The notes under the pieces: model-generated
What the model was told of the DNA's origin: nothing
Database searches by the model: none
The model's input: the letters and a program-made list of their open reading frames with translations, nothing else
Translations under genes and position numbers: made by a program
Shown: positions 17,391 to 25,329 of the stretch, piece after piece
How positions within the stretch are numbered: position 1 is the stretch's first letter
How the letters are laid out: the number at the start of each line of letters is the position of its first letter
Source of the DNA: Streptomyces sp. NBC_01471
Lineage (GTDB): Bacteria > Actinomycetota > Actinomycetes > Streptomycetales > Streptomycetaceae
Direction of reading: 5' to 3'
Assembly (NCBI RefSeq): GCF_041438865.1
Contig: NZ_CP109450.1
Span: 3,458,501 to 3,522,500, forward strand
Length of the DNA: 64,000 bases

Positions 17391-17416
17391 GCCCCCGGCG
17401 GGCCAACGCCGGGGGC
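17391..17416 (+). terminator. Strong GC hairpin before the replication operon
   Basis: GCCCCCGGCG (17391-17400), loop GGCCAA, CGCCGGGGGC (17407-17416): a perfect 10-bp stem. No T-run follows, which is usual in Streptomyces. It may end a leader transcript or act as an attenuator for the replication genes downstream. Confidence 0.45.
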
Positions 17417-17498
17417 CAGGAAGTCCCCTACCGATGTCGCCCGTACCTGAACGATCAAGACGGTGGCGATCACAACGCCACCGGGTGAGGAACCGTCT

Positions 17499-17582
17499 AT
17501 GCCCCAAGCTACAGCCCTCACGGCCGTAGTCACATCCTCGTCGCCCACCTCCCCCACCCGCCTGACGAAGGCGGGGCGATAG
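17499..17582 (+). CDS. 27-residue leader-type ORF before the replication initiator
   Basis: ATG 17499 follows GAGGA by 8 bases and opens a frame of 27 codons (starts MPQATALTAVV) that stops at 17582, two bases before the initiator ATG at 17585. The stop region overlaps the initiator's ribosome-binding site (GATAGGA), the layout of a translationally coupled leader peptide. The sequence is hydrophobic and Thr/Ser-rich. I infer a coupling or regulatory role, not a separate function. Confidence 0.4.
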   Translation: MPQATALTAVVTSSSPTSPTRLTKAGR

Positions 17583-17584
17583 GA

Positions 17585-18502
17585 ATGGCGCGGATACGCA
17601 CCATCAAACCGGAAGCCTTCATCTCCGAGTCGCTCGCGGCGGTGAGCGTCCACGCGGAGCGGACCTTCTTCGGACTGCTCACCCAGGCCGACGACCACGG
17701 CCGCTTCCGCGATCAGACCGCCGTCATCGCCGGCGCCCTGTGGTCCCTGCGCCCCGAACACGGCCCGCTGGAGGTCGAAGACGACCTCAACCAGCTCGAC
17801 AGCGCCGATCTCATCTGCCGCTACGAGGGCGATGACGGCAAGCGGTACCTGCACATCGTCGCCTGGGCCCGCCACCAGAAGATCAACCGGCCCAGCGGCA
17901 GCCGCTGCCCAGCCTGCCCACACCACCAGGGCGACCGACCTGCTGGATGCGCGACGCCGGTCCACGCGGTCCTCCGTAAACCGGCCGTGAGCCCTCACCG
18001 AGGAGACCGTGAAAGCTCACGCGAACGGCGTGAGCCGTCCATGAATCGCGAACTCGCAGGTCAGCAGCGATTCAGTGAGCCCTCACCGCAACCGCAGGAG
18101 GATGACGTGAGGGCTCAACGTCCGGATCTAGGACCTAGGATCCTGGATCTAGGATCACCTCCGGTGGGGAGCGCAAGCGCACCCGCGCCGCACGCCATCT
18201 CGGGCTCGGTCTCAGCCAAGGACCTGGTCGGCGAGTACGTCGCCTCCTGCGAACACCGCCCGCCCAGCGACGTGCTGGGCCGCCTCGGCCAGGTGATCGG
18301 CAAATTGCTCGGCGAGGGCATCTCGGCCGATCACATCCGGGCCGGGCTGGACCGCATGCGCGCCAAGGGCCTCTCCGTGAGCCTGCTGCCGGACCTGGTC
18401 AACGAGGCAATGAACGACTCACCGCCAGCTGCCGCACAACACCGGGCGTGGACCAACCCGGCGCCCACTGACGTCGAGGCGGCCTACGGAGGCCAGCTGT
18501 GA
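17585..18502 (+). CDS. Phage-type replication initiator-like protein
   Basis: A 305-residue protein beginning MARIRTIKPEAF, an N-terminus typical of actinobacterial phage and plasmid replication-organizer proteins. Residues 1-105 look like a winged-helix domain (FFGLLTQADDHGRFRDQ), followed by a low-complexity middle and a C-terminal helical domain (about residues 215-290) that may contact the loader. The low-complexity middle coincides with a cluster of GTGAGCCCTCAC-type repeats at 17987-18118, so the gene may contain its own replication origin. Its stop overlaps the start of the DnaC-like gene by GTGA. Together these would melt an origin and load the host helicase. Confidence 0.65.
   Translation: MARIRTIKPEAFISESLAAVSVHAERTFFGLLTQADDHGRFRDQTAVIAGALWSLRPEHGPLEVEDDLNQLDSADLICRYEGDDGKRYLHIVAWARHQKINRPSGSRCPACPHHQGDRPAGCATPVHAVLRKPAVSPHRGDRESSRERREPSMNRELAGQQRFSEPSPQPQEDDVRAQRPDLGPRILDLGSPPVGSASAPAPHAISGSVSAKDLVGEYVASCEHRPPSDVLGRLGQVIGKLLGEGISADHIRAGLDRMRAKGLSVSLLPDLVNEAMNDSPPAAAQHRAWTNPAPTDVEAAYGGQL
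17987..18118. repeat. Iteron-like array inside the initiator gene (candidate origin)
   Basis: Five copies of a 12-bp palindromic unit: GTGAGCCCTCAC at 17987-17998, GTGAAAGCTCAC at 18009-18020, GTGAGCCGTCC at 18030-18040, GTGAGCCCTCAC at 18075-18086 and GTGAGGGCTCAA at 18107-18118. Start-to-start distances are 22, 21, 45 and 32, close to whole DNA helical turns, so all copies would face the same side of the helix, as initiator binding sites do. Confidence 0.55.
18124..18154. repeat. GGATCTAGGA direct repeat next to the iteron-like array
   Basis: GGATCTAGGA occurs at 18124-18133 and again at 18145-18154, 21 bases apart (two helical turns), with CCTAGGATCC between them. It follows directly after the last GTGAG-type repeat and is the least GC-rich stretch nearby, so it could be the melting part of an origin. 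Confidence 0.35.
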
Positions 18503-19197
18503 CCACAGCCACCACCAGCCGTGAACCGCAGCGCATCAACACCGTTGCGGCCCGCCTCGATTCGATCCTCGTCAACCGGGGCATCGACCCCACCGCCGGG
18601 CCCACCGAGGATCCTTCAGAGCGGGTAACCGCGCTGGAGCTGGCCGAAGGCCGTATCCCACCCCGCTACCGCGGCGCCCTCGCCGGCCACCGGCAAGTCG
18701 CCTCCTGGGTCGACGAGGTGACCCACGAAGCACGACCCGGCCCGAGCGGCACCCGGGGCATCGCCCTCGGGCCATCTCTGCTCATCGCCGGGCCCACCGG
18801 CACCGGCAAGACCCACCAGGCGTACGGCGCGGTGCGGTCGCTGCTGACTGCCGGAGTGCGGCTGCGGTGGGAGGCAGCCACCACGGCCGACCTGTACGCC
18901 CGCCTTCGGCCACGCGCCGGCCACGACGCCGAGCGCGACCTCGCCACGCTCAGCCGCTGCCCGCTGCTGATCCTGGACGACCTCGGCGCGGCCAAGCAGT
19001 CGGAGTGGACCGAGGAGATCACGTACCGGCTGATCAACCACCGGTACACCCATCTCCTCCCCACGCTCCTCACCACCAACCTGCCGACCGCCGCCCTGCG
19101 CGACGCCGTCGGCGACCGTGTCGCCTCCCGCCTCGCCGAGATGACCACCACCGTCGTCCTCACCGGCGCAGACCGCAGACGCCACCCCGCCCCCTGA
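18499..19197 (+). CDS. DnaC/IstB-like AAA+ ATPase, helicase loader
   Basis: A 232-residue AAA+ protein with a Walker A GPTGTGKT at residues 98-105, a Walker B LLILDDLG near residue 158, and sensor-type TTNLP followed by RVASRLAEM with the arginine-finger region. Size and sequence fit DnaC-type loaders of phages and plasmids, which deliver DnaB helicase to an origin opened by the initiator. GTG 18499 overlaps the initiator stop (GTGA), so the pair is co-translated. Confidence 0.8.
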   Translation: MTTATTSREPQRINTVAARLDSILVNRGIDPTAGPTEDPSERVTALELAEGRIPPRYRGALAGHRQVASWVDEVTHEARPGPSGTRGIALGPSLLIAGPTGTGKTHQAYGAVRSLLTAGVRLRWEAATTADLYARLRPRAGHDAERDLATLSRCPLLILDDLGAAKQSEWTEEITYRLINHRYTHLLPTLLTTNLPTAALRDAVGDRVASRLAEMTTTVVLTGADRRRHPAP

Positions 19198-19291
19198 CCC
19201 CGAGCGACCACTCTCTCGCCATCTGGGCTCCGGTCATCCCCCGAGCCAAAGCCTGCGACCGGCCCCGCCCAGAACGGCGCGAGGCAAGTGA

Positions 19292-20470
19292 GTGTCCCGC
19301 GACGAGGCGATCCACATGTCCACGCCGCTCTCCCCTGCGCCGAGGCCGCTACCCAAGCCCACCTGGAGTACCCGCTTGCTTGCCCGTATCGCCGCCCTAC
19401 TCGGCCGAACTGATTCGCCTCGGCGTCACCTCGCTGCCGATCCTGAAGATGCCCGCCGGGCACACTCCGCACGCGCCACCCTTGTCCTCGGCCTCGTGGC
19501 CGTCGTACTCATGGCCTTCCGGGTCTCGTGGAACGCTCTCTCCGACGTGGCCCGCACCATCGGCGCCGACTCCACCGCCGCCCTGCTCTACCCGATCGTG
19601 GTCGACGGGCTGATGGCCCTCGCGCTGATCGCCACACTCGTGCTGACCGGTACCGACCGGAAGTTCGCGCTGCGGGTCCTGGCGACCTACACGATCTCCA
19701 GCCTCCTGCTGAACTACGTCCACGGCCTCGTACCGACCCTGCACACCGAGTCGACCCGGTGGGGCCGACTGGCCGACTGGGACCCTGTGAACTGGGCCCT
19801 TGTACTGCTGGCGACCTCACTCCCGGTCGGCTCGATCTACTTCGGATCGGACCTCGTGGCGAAGGTGCTGCACCACACCCCCGAATCGACCGACTCTGCC
19901 CCAATGGCCTCTGCCCAGTCGGCTGGCCAGCAAGCTGACGAGTTGGACAACTCGCCAGCCAGCGCACAGCCCGCACCCTCGAAGTCGATCTCTGACCAGG
20001 CCGAATCAGACCCCGCGCAGGCGTCCGAACCGGCCCCCGTGAAAGTCGCCGAGACGTCCGCGACGGAGCCGATCGGGGCCGGCGAGTCGGCTCCCGCTAC
20101 CCGCGAGCCCCGGTCGGCCGCCATGGCGGAATCGACCGAAACATCTCCGCTACGGGCGACCGGTCGGGTCACCGCCGCCGCAGAGTCGGCCGTCGACCGC
20201 ACCCGCACCGACGCCCACATTCTTGAGGAGGCTCGGGACCTGACTACCGACTGGAGCAGCGACCGGCTGACCGCCGACCGCCTGCGCAGCGAACTGCGGA
20301 TCGGCCAGATCCGAGCCCGCGTCGTGCGCGACCAGCTGCGGGCCGAGCGCGCCGGCCAGGCCGAGCCTGTCGCGCACAACGGCTTCGAGGCCGAGTCTCT
20401 CGACGGCCTCGACGAAGCCCCCTCCCAGCAGCCGAAGGAACTCGACATGGCACCCGCAAGCACCACCTGA
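19292..20470 (+). CDS. DUF2637 membrane protein (Spd-like transfer/maintenance protein)
   Basis: A 392-residue protein with four hydrophobic segments at about residues 62-190 (LVLGLVAVVLMAF, YPIVVDGLMALALIATLVL and two more) in the pattern of DUF2637. These proteins are common on actinobacterial conjugative elements and resemble spread (Spd) proteins. The long C-terminal half is Ala/Glu/Ser-rich and ends in a basic HTH-like helical segment (DRLTADRLRSELRIGQIRAR). GTG 19292 and ATG 19316 are both possible starts. It lies between replication and mobilization genes on the same strand. Confidence 0.7.
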   Translation: MSRDEAIHMSTPLSPAPRPLPKPTWSTRLLARIAALLGRTDSPRRHLAADPEDARRAHSARATLVLGLVAVVLMAFRVSWNALSDVARTIGADSTAALLYPIVVDGLMALALIATLVLTGTDRKFALRVLATYTISSLLLNYVHGLVPTLHTESTRWGRLADWDPVNWALVLLATSLPVGSIYFGSDLVAKVLHHTPESTDSAPMASAQSAGQQADELDNSPASAQPAPSKSISDQAESDPAQASEPAPVKVAETSATEPIGAGESAPATREPRSAAMAESTETSPLRATGRVTAAAESAVDRTRTDAHILEEARDLTTDWSSDRLTADRLRSELRIGQIRARVVRDQLRAERAGQAEPVAHNGFEAESLDGLDEAPSQQPKELDMAPASTT

Positions 20471-20584
20471 CCTCCACGCCCTGCCCTTTCGGTGCGCCCC
20501 GTGTCCCCGTGCAGGCAAACACGGAGGCACGGGCCTGCGCGCAGCGAAACACCCGACACCCCCGCGTCCCCGGAGAACCAGCTC

Positions 20585-21187
20585 ATGCACGACCCGCACC
20601 ATGAACTTCACACCCCTCAAGTGGAGATGCCCACCGTCCTCAACAGCGCAGCAAGTTGTCGGGTAAGGAGTCCCTACCCGGCCTCCGCCCCACAGTGGGC
20701 CGATGCATCCGGTGCCGAGGCGGCACCGGAGTCGGCCGGCCCGGGGGAGCCGACCGAGACGGGGACAAGCAAGTCGTCGTCGAACACGCCGCACAAGCCC
20801 GTGCACCGCCGCCGTCTGCGCGACAAGCAGCTTCGCGAGCGCCGCGTCCACCCCCGCTACAACGATGACGAGTTCACCCTCATGAAGAACGCCGCCGTCC
20901 TGAGCCACATGGCGATCGGCGGCTATGTGGCCGAGTGCTCGCTCGCCGCCGCCCGCTCCGACAACCCCACCGCAGCCGTCGCCGACTACCGCGCCTTGAT
21001 CAAGGCGCTTATGACAGCCAACGGAAAACTCGGCCAGATCGGCAACAACCTCAACCAGCTCACCCACCACCTCAACAAGGACGGCGCCTGGCCCCACACC
21101 GTCACCGTCCAACGGCTCCTGGAACGCGTCGAGGCGACCGTCGCAGAGCTGGACACCGCCATCGCTCAGGTCACTGAGGGGCGGTGA
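20585..21187 (+). CDS. MobC-like relaxosome accessory protein
   Basis: A 200-residue protein. The C-terminal half shows the MobC pattern, RYNDDEFTLMKNAAVLSHM followed by GGYVAECSLAAA, then NGKLGQIGNNLNQLTHHLNK, which is typical of proteins that bind oriT with the relaxase. The N-terminal 80 residues are Ser/Pro/Glu-rich and probably disordered. ATG 20585 has GGAGA about 10 bases upstream. The relaxase gene starts 4 bases after its stop. Confidence 0.8.
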   Translation: MHDPHHELHTPQVEMPTVLNSAASCRVRSPYPASAPQWADASGAEAAPESAGPGEPTETGTSKSSSNTPHKPVHRRRLRDKQLRERRVHPRYNDDEFTLMKNAAVLSHMAIGGYVAECSLAAARSDNPTAAVADYRALIKALMTANGKLGQIGNNLNQLTHHLNKDGAWPHTVTVQRLLERVEATVAELDTAIAQVTEGR

Positions 21188-21191
21188 GCGG

Positions 21192-22889
21192 GTGATACCC
21201 AAGATCATCCTCAGTTCGGGCCCGAACACCACGCACCGCACGATCGGCTATCTCTTCGGCAAGGGCCGGGCCAACGAGCACGTCGACCCGCACCTCGTGG
21301 CGTCCTGGAACGGCTTCGCACCCGACCCCGGCCGCAGCCCCCACCGCGACCAGAAGGACGCGATGGCCCAGCTCGTCACCCAACTCGACCAGCCCGTGAA
21401 GATGCTCGGTGACAAGGCACCCAAGGACACCGTGTGGCACTGCCCCGTCCGCGCCGCGCCCGAGGACCCCTTCCTCACCGACGCCCAGTGGGCCGACATC
21501 GCCCGTCGCATCGTGGCCGCCGCCGGCATCGCCCCGGCCGGGGACGAGGAAGCCTGCCGCTGGGTGGCCGTCCGCCACGCCGACGACCACATACACATCG
21601 CCGCCACCCTCGTCCGCCAGGACGGCCGCCGCCCCGAGCGCGGCTACGACCAGCGTGCCGTCCAGCGCGAGGCCCGCGAGATCGAAGTCGTTTACGGGCT
21701 CAGGCGGTTGAAGCCGGGTGACGGCACCGGAGCCAAGCGCCCCACGAGCAAGGAGCACTTCAAGGCCAAGCGCCTGGGCCAGGAAGCCGCCAGCCGTGAC
21801 GTCCTGCGGCTGCGGGTGCGCCGCGCCATCGCCGCTGCATCCGACGAAACCGAGTTCTTCGCTCTGCTGGAGGCGACGGGCGTCACCGTGCGCTTCAAGC
21901 TTGGTCCGTCGGGCGACGCACTCGGCTGTAACTTCGCCCTGCCCGACGACACCAACGACAAGGGCGAGCCGGTGTTCTACGCGGGCTCCACCCTCGCCCC
22001 CGACCTGTCCCTCCCCAAGATCCGCAAAAGCCTCGCCATCACCAGCCCCGATCCGGTCATCATCCGGCCGGGGGACCCGTGGCACCAGGCCACCGCCGCC
22101 ACCGAACGCATCCCCCACCACCTCACCCAGAACGACGACCCGACGGCCCAGGGGCAACTGGTCGCGCTCGGCGCGACGCTGGACCTCCTGACGATCACCG
22201 CACCGGCCGCGGCGAAGGCCGAACTCGAAGAAGCCGCCACCATCTTCGAGCGCGCCACCCGCTCCCGCATCGCCGCCGACCTCGACAGCACCCGCGTCCT
22301 GCGCCGCAGCGTCCAAGCGATCTGGCGCGACCGGCCCACGGACGGCGACGGGGCCGGGTTCGCAATGCTCCTGGACACCGTGCTCACAGCGGTGGCGTTC
22401 GCGATGCACTGGCACCGCACACACCAGCACGCCCAGCAGGAGGCGGCATCCGAACAGGCCCTCGTCCACCTGCAGACCGCATACGCGCAGGTCTCCGAGC
22501 CGATCCTTACGGGCCTCGCGCGACGCGCCCCCAGCGCCCAGATGAAGCGCCGCTTCGCTCACCACCTCCAGGAGGCCGTGCCAGAACACGCCGAACGCAT
22601 CCTCAACGACCCCTCCTGGGAAGCACTCACCACCGTCCTCGCCGAAGCGGAGGCAGCCGGACACAACGCGACCATCGTCCTGGACCAGGCGCTCGGCCAC
22701 CGCACCCTGGATGACGCCCACAGCCCCGCTCGCGCGCTGACCTGGCGCATCCGCCGACTCAGCGAACGCCACGCCCCTGGCCCCCGGGCCCAGGCAACCA
22801 GGGCCCGGGGCACTGCACAGCGCGCCGCCCCGATCCACCCGGCAGCAGCCGCCCCACCTCCGCAGGCACCATCAGTACGGCGGCGCTGA
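21192..22889 (+). CDS. MOB-type relaxase/mobilization nuclease
   Basis: A 565-residue relaxase (starts MIPKIIL from GTG). The N-terminal 160 residues carry the metal-binding motif His129-x3-His133-x-His135 in RHADDHIHIA. The catalytic Tyr is probably near GYLFGKGRANEH, about residue 19, as in VirD2/MobA relatives. The long helical C-terminal part (residues about 330-530) has no recognised motif and ends in a basic Ala/Pro tail. It would nick the element at oriT for transfer by a helper conjugation system; no TraB/FtsK-type or type IV secretion gene is in the window, so the element looks mobilizable and not self-transmissible. It converges on the flavoprotein gene with no gap. Confidence 0.88.
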   Translation: MIPKIILSSGPNTTHRTIGYLFGKGRANEHVDPHLVASWNGFAPDPGRSPHRDQKDAMAQLVTQLDQPVKMLGDKAPKDTVWHCPVRAAPEDPFLTDAQWADIARRIVAAAGIAPAGDEEACRWVAVRHADDHIHIAATLVRQDGRRPERGYDQRAVQREAREIEVVYGLRRLKPGDGTGAKRPTSKEHFKAKRLGQEAASRDVLRLRVRRAIAAASDETEFFALLEATGVTVRFKLGPSGDALGCNFALPDDTNDKGEPVFYAGSTLAPDLSLPKIRKSLAITSPDPVIIRPGDPWHQATAATERIPHHLTQNDDPTAQGQLVALGATLDLLTITAPAAAKAELEEAATIFERATRSRIAADLDSTRVLRRSVQAIWRDRPTDGDGAGFAMLLDTVLTAVAFAMHWHRTHQHAQQEAASEQALVHLQTAYAQVSEPILTGLARRAPSAQMKRRFAHHLQEAVPEHAERILNDPSWEALTTVLAEAEAAGHNATIVLDQALGHRTLDDAHSPARALTWRIRRLSERHAPGPRAQATRARGTAQRAAPIHPAAAAPPPQAPSVRRR

Positions 22890-23447
22890 TCAGGCCGGTG
22901 CGGGCGTCTCGGGAGTCAGTAGCTCCAGCGCCTCCTCCCAACGGAAGCGGTCCGCCCCGCCGCCAGCCTTCGGCTTATGGGGTTCGTACGAGCCGATCAG
23001 GACACCCATCCCGCTCAACCGCTCCAGGCTCTGGCTGTACGCGGGATGAGCGGCCTGCGCCGAGTTCACGTACGGCAGGACGGCCGTCGGGATACCGAAG
23101 CCGTACGCCTCGCACAGGATGCCCAGTGCCAGGGTGTCCGAGATCCCGGCAGCCCATTTGTTGATCGTGTTGAAGGTGGCCGGGGCCACCGCGATGGCAT
23201 CGGCCGACGGCAGCGGGCGAGGGTCGCCGGGCGAGCACCAGGCCGAGCGGATCGGGAAGCCGGTCTGGGCCTCGACCGCCTCGGCGTCTATGAAGCCGAG
23301 GCCCTGCGGGGTGGCAACGACGCCCACGTCCCAATTCGTCTCCTGGGCTGCGGTGATCAGCCTGCTGGCATCGCCGGCGATGCCGGAGGCGCACACGACG
23401 ACGTACAAGAAGGGCTTCCTGGTCTGCCGGTCCGGCTGATCACTCAC
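22890..23447 (-). CDS. Flavoprotein (PPC-decarboxylase-like fold)
   Basis: A 185-residue protein of the flavoprotein/HFCD superfamily. It begins with a Rossmann-like strand FLYVVVCASGIAGDASRL and has the FMN-contact segment SADAIAVAPATFNTINKWAAG plus GIPTAVLPYVN. In Streptomyces such proteins commonly sit next to XRE regulators; the substrate is unknown. GTG 23447 overlaps the stop of the XRE regulator as GTGA, so the two are translationally coupled. Confidence 0.75.
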   Translation of the reverse strand: MSDQPDRQTRKPFLYVVVCASGIAGDASRLITAAQETNWDVGVVATPQGLGFIDAEAVEAQTGFPIRSAWCSPGDPRPLPSADAIAVAPATFNTINKWAAGISDTLALGILCEAYGFGIPTAVLPYVNSAQAAHPAYSQSLERLSGMGVLIGSYEPHKPKAGGGADRFRWEEALELLTPETPAPA

Positions 23448-24715
23448 GCGGGGACTCCCAGTTGACGACTGAAGCGGTGCAGTTCAGGCAGCGTACGACG
23501 GCGGTCGCGGGCGGCCATGTCGGCCACCAGCTCGCGGACGGCCGGGCGTCGGATGTCCTGGGCCGCACAGCTCTCAGCGATACGGAGGGCCTGGTAGCCA
23601 TCAGCCAGGCGGCCCTGCTGGCTGTAGGCACGGCCGGCCTCGATCCACAGGGCGGCACGGCGCTCGGGGACGGGAATGTGGCGGCGCATGAGAGGTCGGG
23701 CGGTGTCCAGGGCGACGCCCGCGTCGCCAAAGACGACGGCCGCGCTGAGTCCGTGCAGGGCGACGTTGGTCGGGCTGAAGTTGGCCCAGGCATCGGGGCT
23801 GTCGAGCGCGACATAACGGGCGACGTCCTTCGCCTCGGTGAGGAAGTCCTGCGTGGCGGATCGGTCACCCCCGCTGCTGGCGGCGGTGACCCCGCGCAGA
23901 AGCAGCAGGCCGAGCGCCGCGAGGTACTTCGGGGAGCGCTGGTCATAGGAGCCCGTGAGCTGGTCGGCGGTGTGGCGGACGAGCGCGACGGCCTGGGCGG
24001 TGTGCCTGTCGCGGGCCAGGGCATGAGCGTGCACGCGGACGCTGGACGCGAGGACGACAGGGTCGCCGGAGCGTTCGGCCTCGGCCATGGCGCGCCCGAC
24101 CGCGAGCCAGGCATTGCCCTGGTCGCTCTGTTTGAGCAGCAGGCTCGCCGAGGTCTGGTACGCCGTGGCAAGGAGACCGGACAGGTCAATCGAGCCAGGA
24201 GCATCTCTGGTGCCCTGTCGCAGCTGCCCGATCAAGACAGGCAGCGCGCCCTCCAGCCGGGTGTAATCACATGTGCAGAAGAGGCGGCGTACGTCGGCTA
24301 CTTGGCCCCGCAGGTTCTGGAGATCCGGCACCGGTTCGGCCGTCAGACGGGCCGCTCCGGGCAGCAGTGACTGGACCAGGTCCTGGTGGGCGGCGCAGGG
24401 GATGGTCGGCGCCGCGAGCGTGGCGATGCCGGCGGCGAGAACGGTACGGCGGCGCATGTCCTCTGTCTCGGGATCGGAGGGGCTGATGTCCGAAGCGGCG
24501 GCGAGGCCGAGGCGGTGCGTAGGAATCGCCAGCACCTGCGCGACCTCGCGCAGCATGCGGACGTCGTCCGCGCCCCTGCCATTTTCCAGGCGGCTCACCT
24601 TGGACTGGTGATATCCCAGGACAGAGGCGACGTCCTTCTGCGAGCGCCGCTGTAATACGCGTGCCTGACGGATCACTTCACCGATCCGCCTCGCTTCGCT
24701 CTGCGCTTCGGCCAT
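23444..24715 (-). CDS. XRE-family regulator with TPR-like C-terminal domain
   Basis: A protein of about 423 residues. Residues 8-62 form an XRE helix-turn-helix (VLQRRSQKDVASVLGYHQSK, then VSRLENGRG). A short Ala-rich hydrophobic patch (RRTVLAAGIATLAAP) follows, then about 300 residues of TPR-like helices that usually bind a peptide or small-molecule signal. ATG 24715 or GTG 24724 could be the start; GGGAGGAG lies just upstream. It diverges from the ATPase/MurA operon across a 176-bp region holding a palindrome (24790-24804) and is coupled to the flavoprotein gene. I infer that it controls both directions. Confidence 0.78.
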   Translation of the reverse strand: MAEAQSEARRIGEVIRQARVLQRRSQKDVASVLGYHQSKVSRLENGRGADDVRMLREVAQVLAIPTHRLGLAAASDISPSDPETEDMRRRTVLAAGIATLAAPTIPCAAHQDLVQSLLPGAARLTAEPVPDLQNLRGQVADVRRLFCTCDYTRLEGALPVLIGQLRQGTRDAPGSIDLSGLLATAYQTSASLLLKQSDQGNAWLAVGRAMAEAERSGDPVVLASSVRVHAHALARDRHTAQAVALVRHTADQLTGSYDQRSPKYLAALGLLLLRGVTAASSGGDRSATQDFLTEAKDVARYVALDSPDAWANFSPTNVALHGLSAAVVFGDAGVALDTARPLMRRHIPVPERRAALWIEAGRAYSQQGRLADGYQALRIAESCAAQDIRRPAVRELVADMAARDRRRTLPELHRFSRQLGVPA

Positions 24716-24789
24716 CTGTGCCACAGCTCCTCCCGCCGTCGCCGATCCTGCCTGCTCAACCGAGCCTAATGGACTGGTGGTTCGCCGTG

Positions 24790-24815
24790 ATGCAGCTTCT
24801 GCATAGACGATGCAG
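24790..24815. promoter_or_regulatory. Palindromic operator in the divergent promoter of the MurA-type operon
   Basis: ATGCAG (24790-24795), CTT, CTGCAT (24799-24804) is a perfect inverted repeat. A further ATGCAG half-site at 24810-24815 is 20 bases from the first, on the same face of the helix. It lies between the divergent XRE regulator and the ATPase-MurA operon. Confidence 0.5.
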
Positions 24816-24891
24816 CACCGGCACACGTCCTGGTTCGAAGGACCGGTGGAGCGGTTACGTGGAGCGGCCGAACCCATCCAGGAGGCCGCTC

Positions 24892-25326
24892 ATGGAAGCG
24901 CACCACATCCGGATTTCCGTCTCCGGCACATCTGCCGGTGCCGCGTCCGCGCGTCGACGGATCGCGGAGGAGATACGAGCTTGGGGCACCCTCCTGGGGT
25001 CTGAAGTCCTGGACGCGGCAGAGCTGGTGGCCTCGGAGCTGATCACGAACGCGGTTCGACACGCGCCCGGAGGCCCGATCGCGGCCAGTGCCGCCCTCAA
25101 CAACAAGGCACTGCGGATCGCGGTGATCGACACCAGCTCCGACATCCCCGAAGTCAGCCTGCCGGATACGGACGACGAAGGCGGACGCGGCCTGTTCCTC
25201 GTCACCGCACTCGCGGACCGCCACGGATTCGACCCGCTGCCTTCAGGCAAGCGCTGCTGGGCCGAATTCGCGTTCAGTGCACCGCTCCTTGCCGTCGCAA
25301 CACATACACCCCAACAGAGGAGTTGA
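24892..25326 (+). CDS. HATPase_c anti-sigma-type ATP-binding regulator
   Basis: A 144-residue single-domain GHKL ATPase of the RsbW/SpoIIAB-like group. It has the N-box ELVASELITNAVRHAP, where Asn binds Mg-ATP, and the G-box DEGGRGLFLVTALADR. Streptomyces encodes many such proteins as anti-sigma or signalling factors; no cognate STAS or sigma gene is adjacent. ATG 24892 has AGGAGG 7 bases before it. The MurA-like gene begins 3 bases after its stop, and its GAGGAG ribosome-binding site overlaps the end of this gene, so they are one operon. Confidence 0.8.
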   Translation: MEAHHIRISVSGTSAGAASARRRIAEEIRAWGTLLGSEVLDAAELVASELITNAVRHAPGGPIAASAALNNKALRIAVIDTSSDIPEVSLPDTDDEGGRGLFLVTALADRHGFDPLPSGKRCWAEFAFSAPLLAVATHTPQQRS

Positions 25327-25329
25327 CTG

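Larger units (their letters stand above)
16960..17498. other. Divergent control region between XRE repressor and replication operon
   Basis: About 540 bases without a convincing gene. It contains the 12-bp-arm palindrome at 16977-17005, a half-site at 17236-17247, and a GC hairpin at 17391-17416. Several short open frames cross it but they have poor starts. Confidence 0.5.

Noticed and set aside
21171..22838. Minus-strand frame of about 555 codons
   Set aside because: It is antisense to the relaxase, which has the His-triad motif and operon context.
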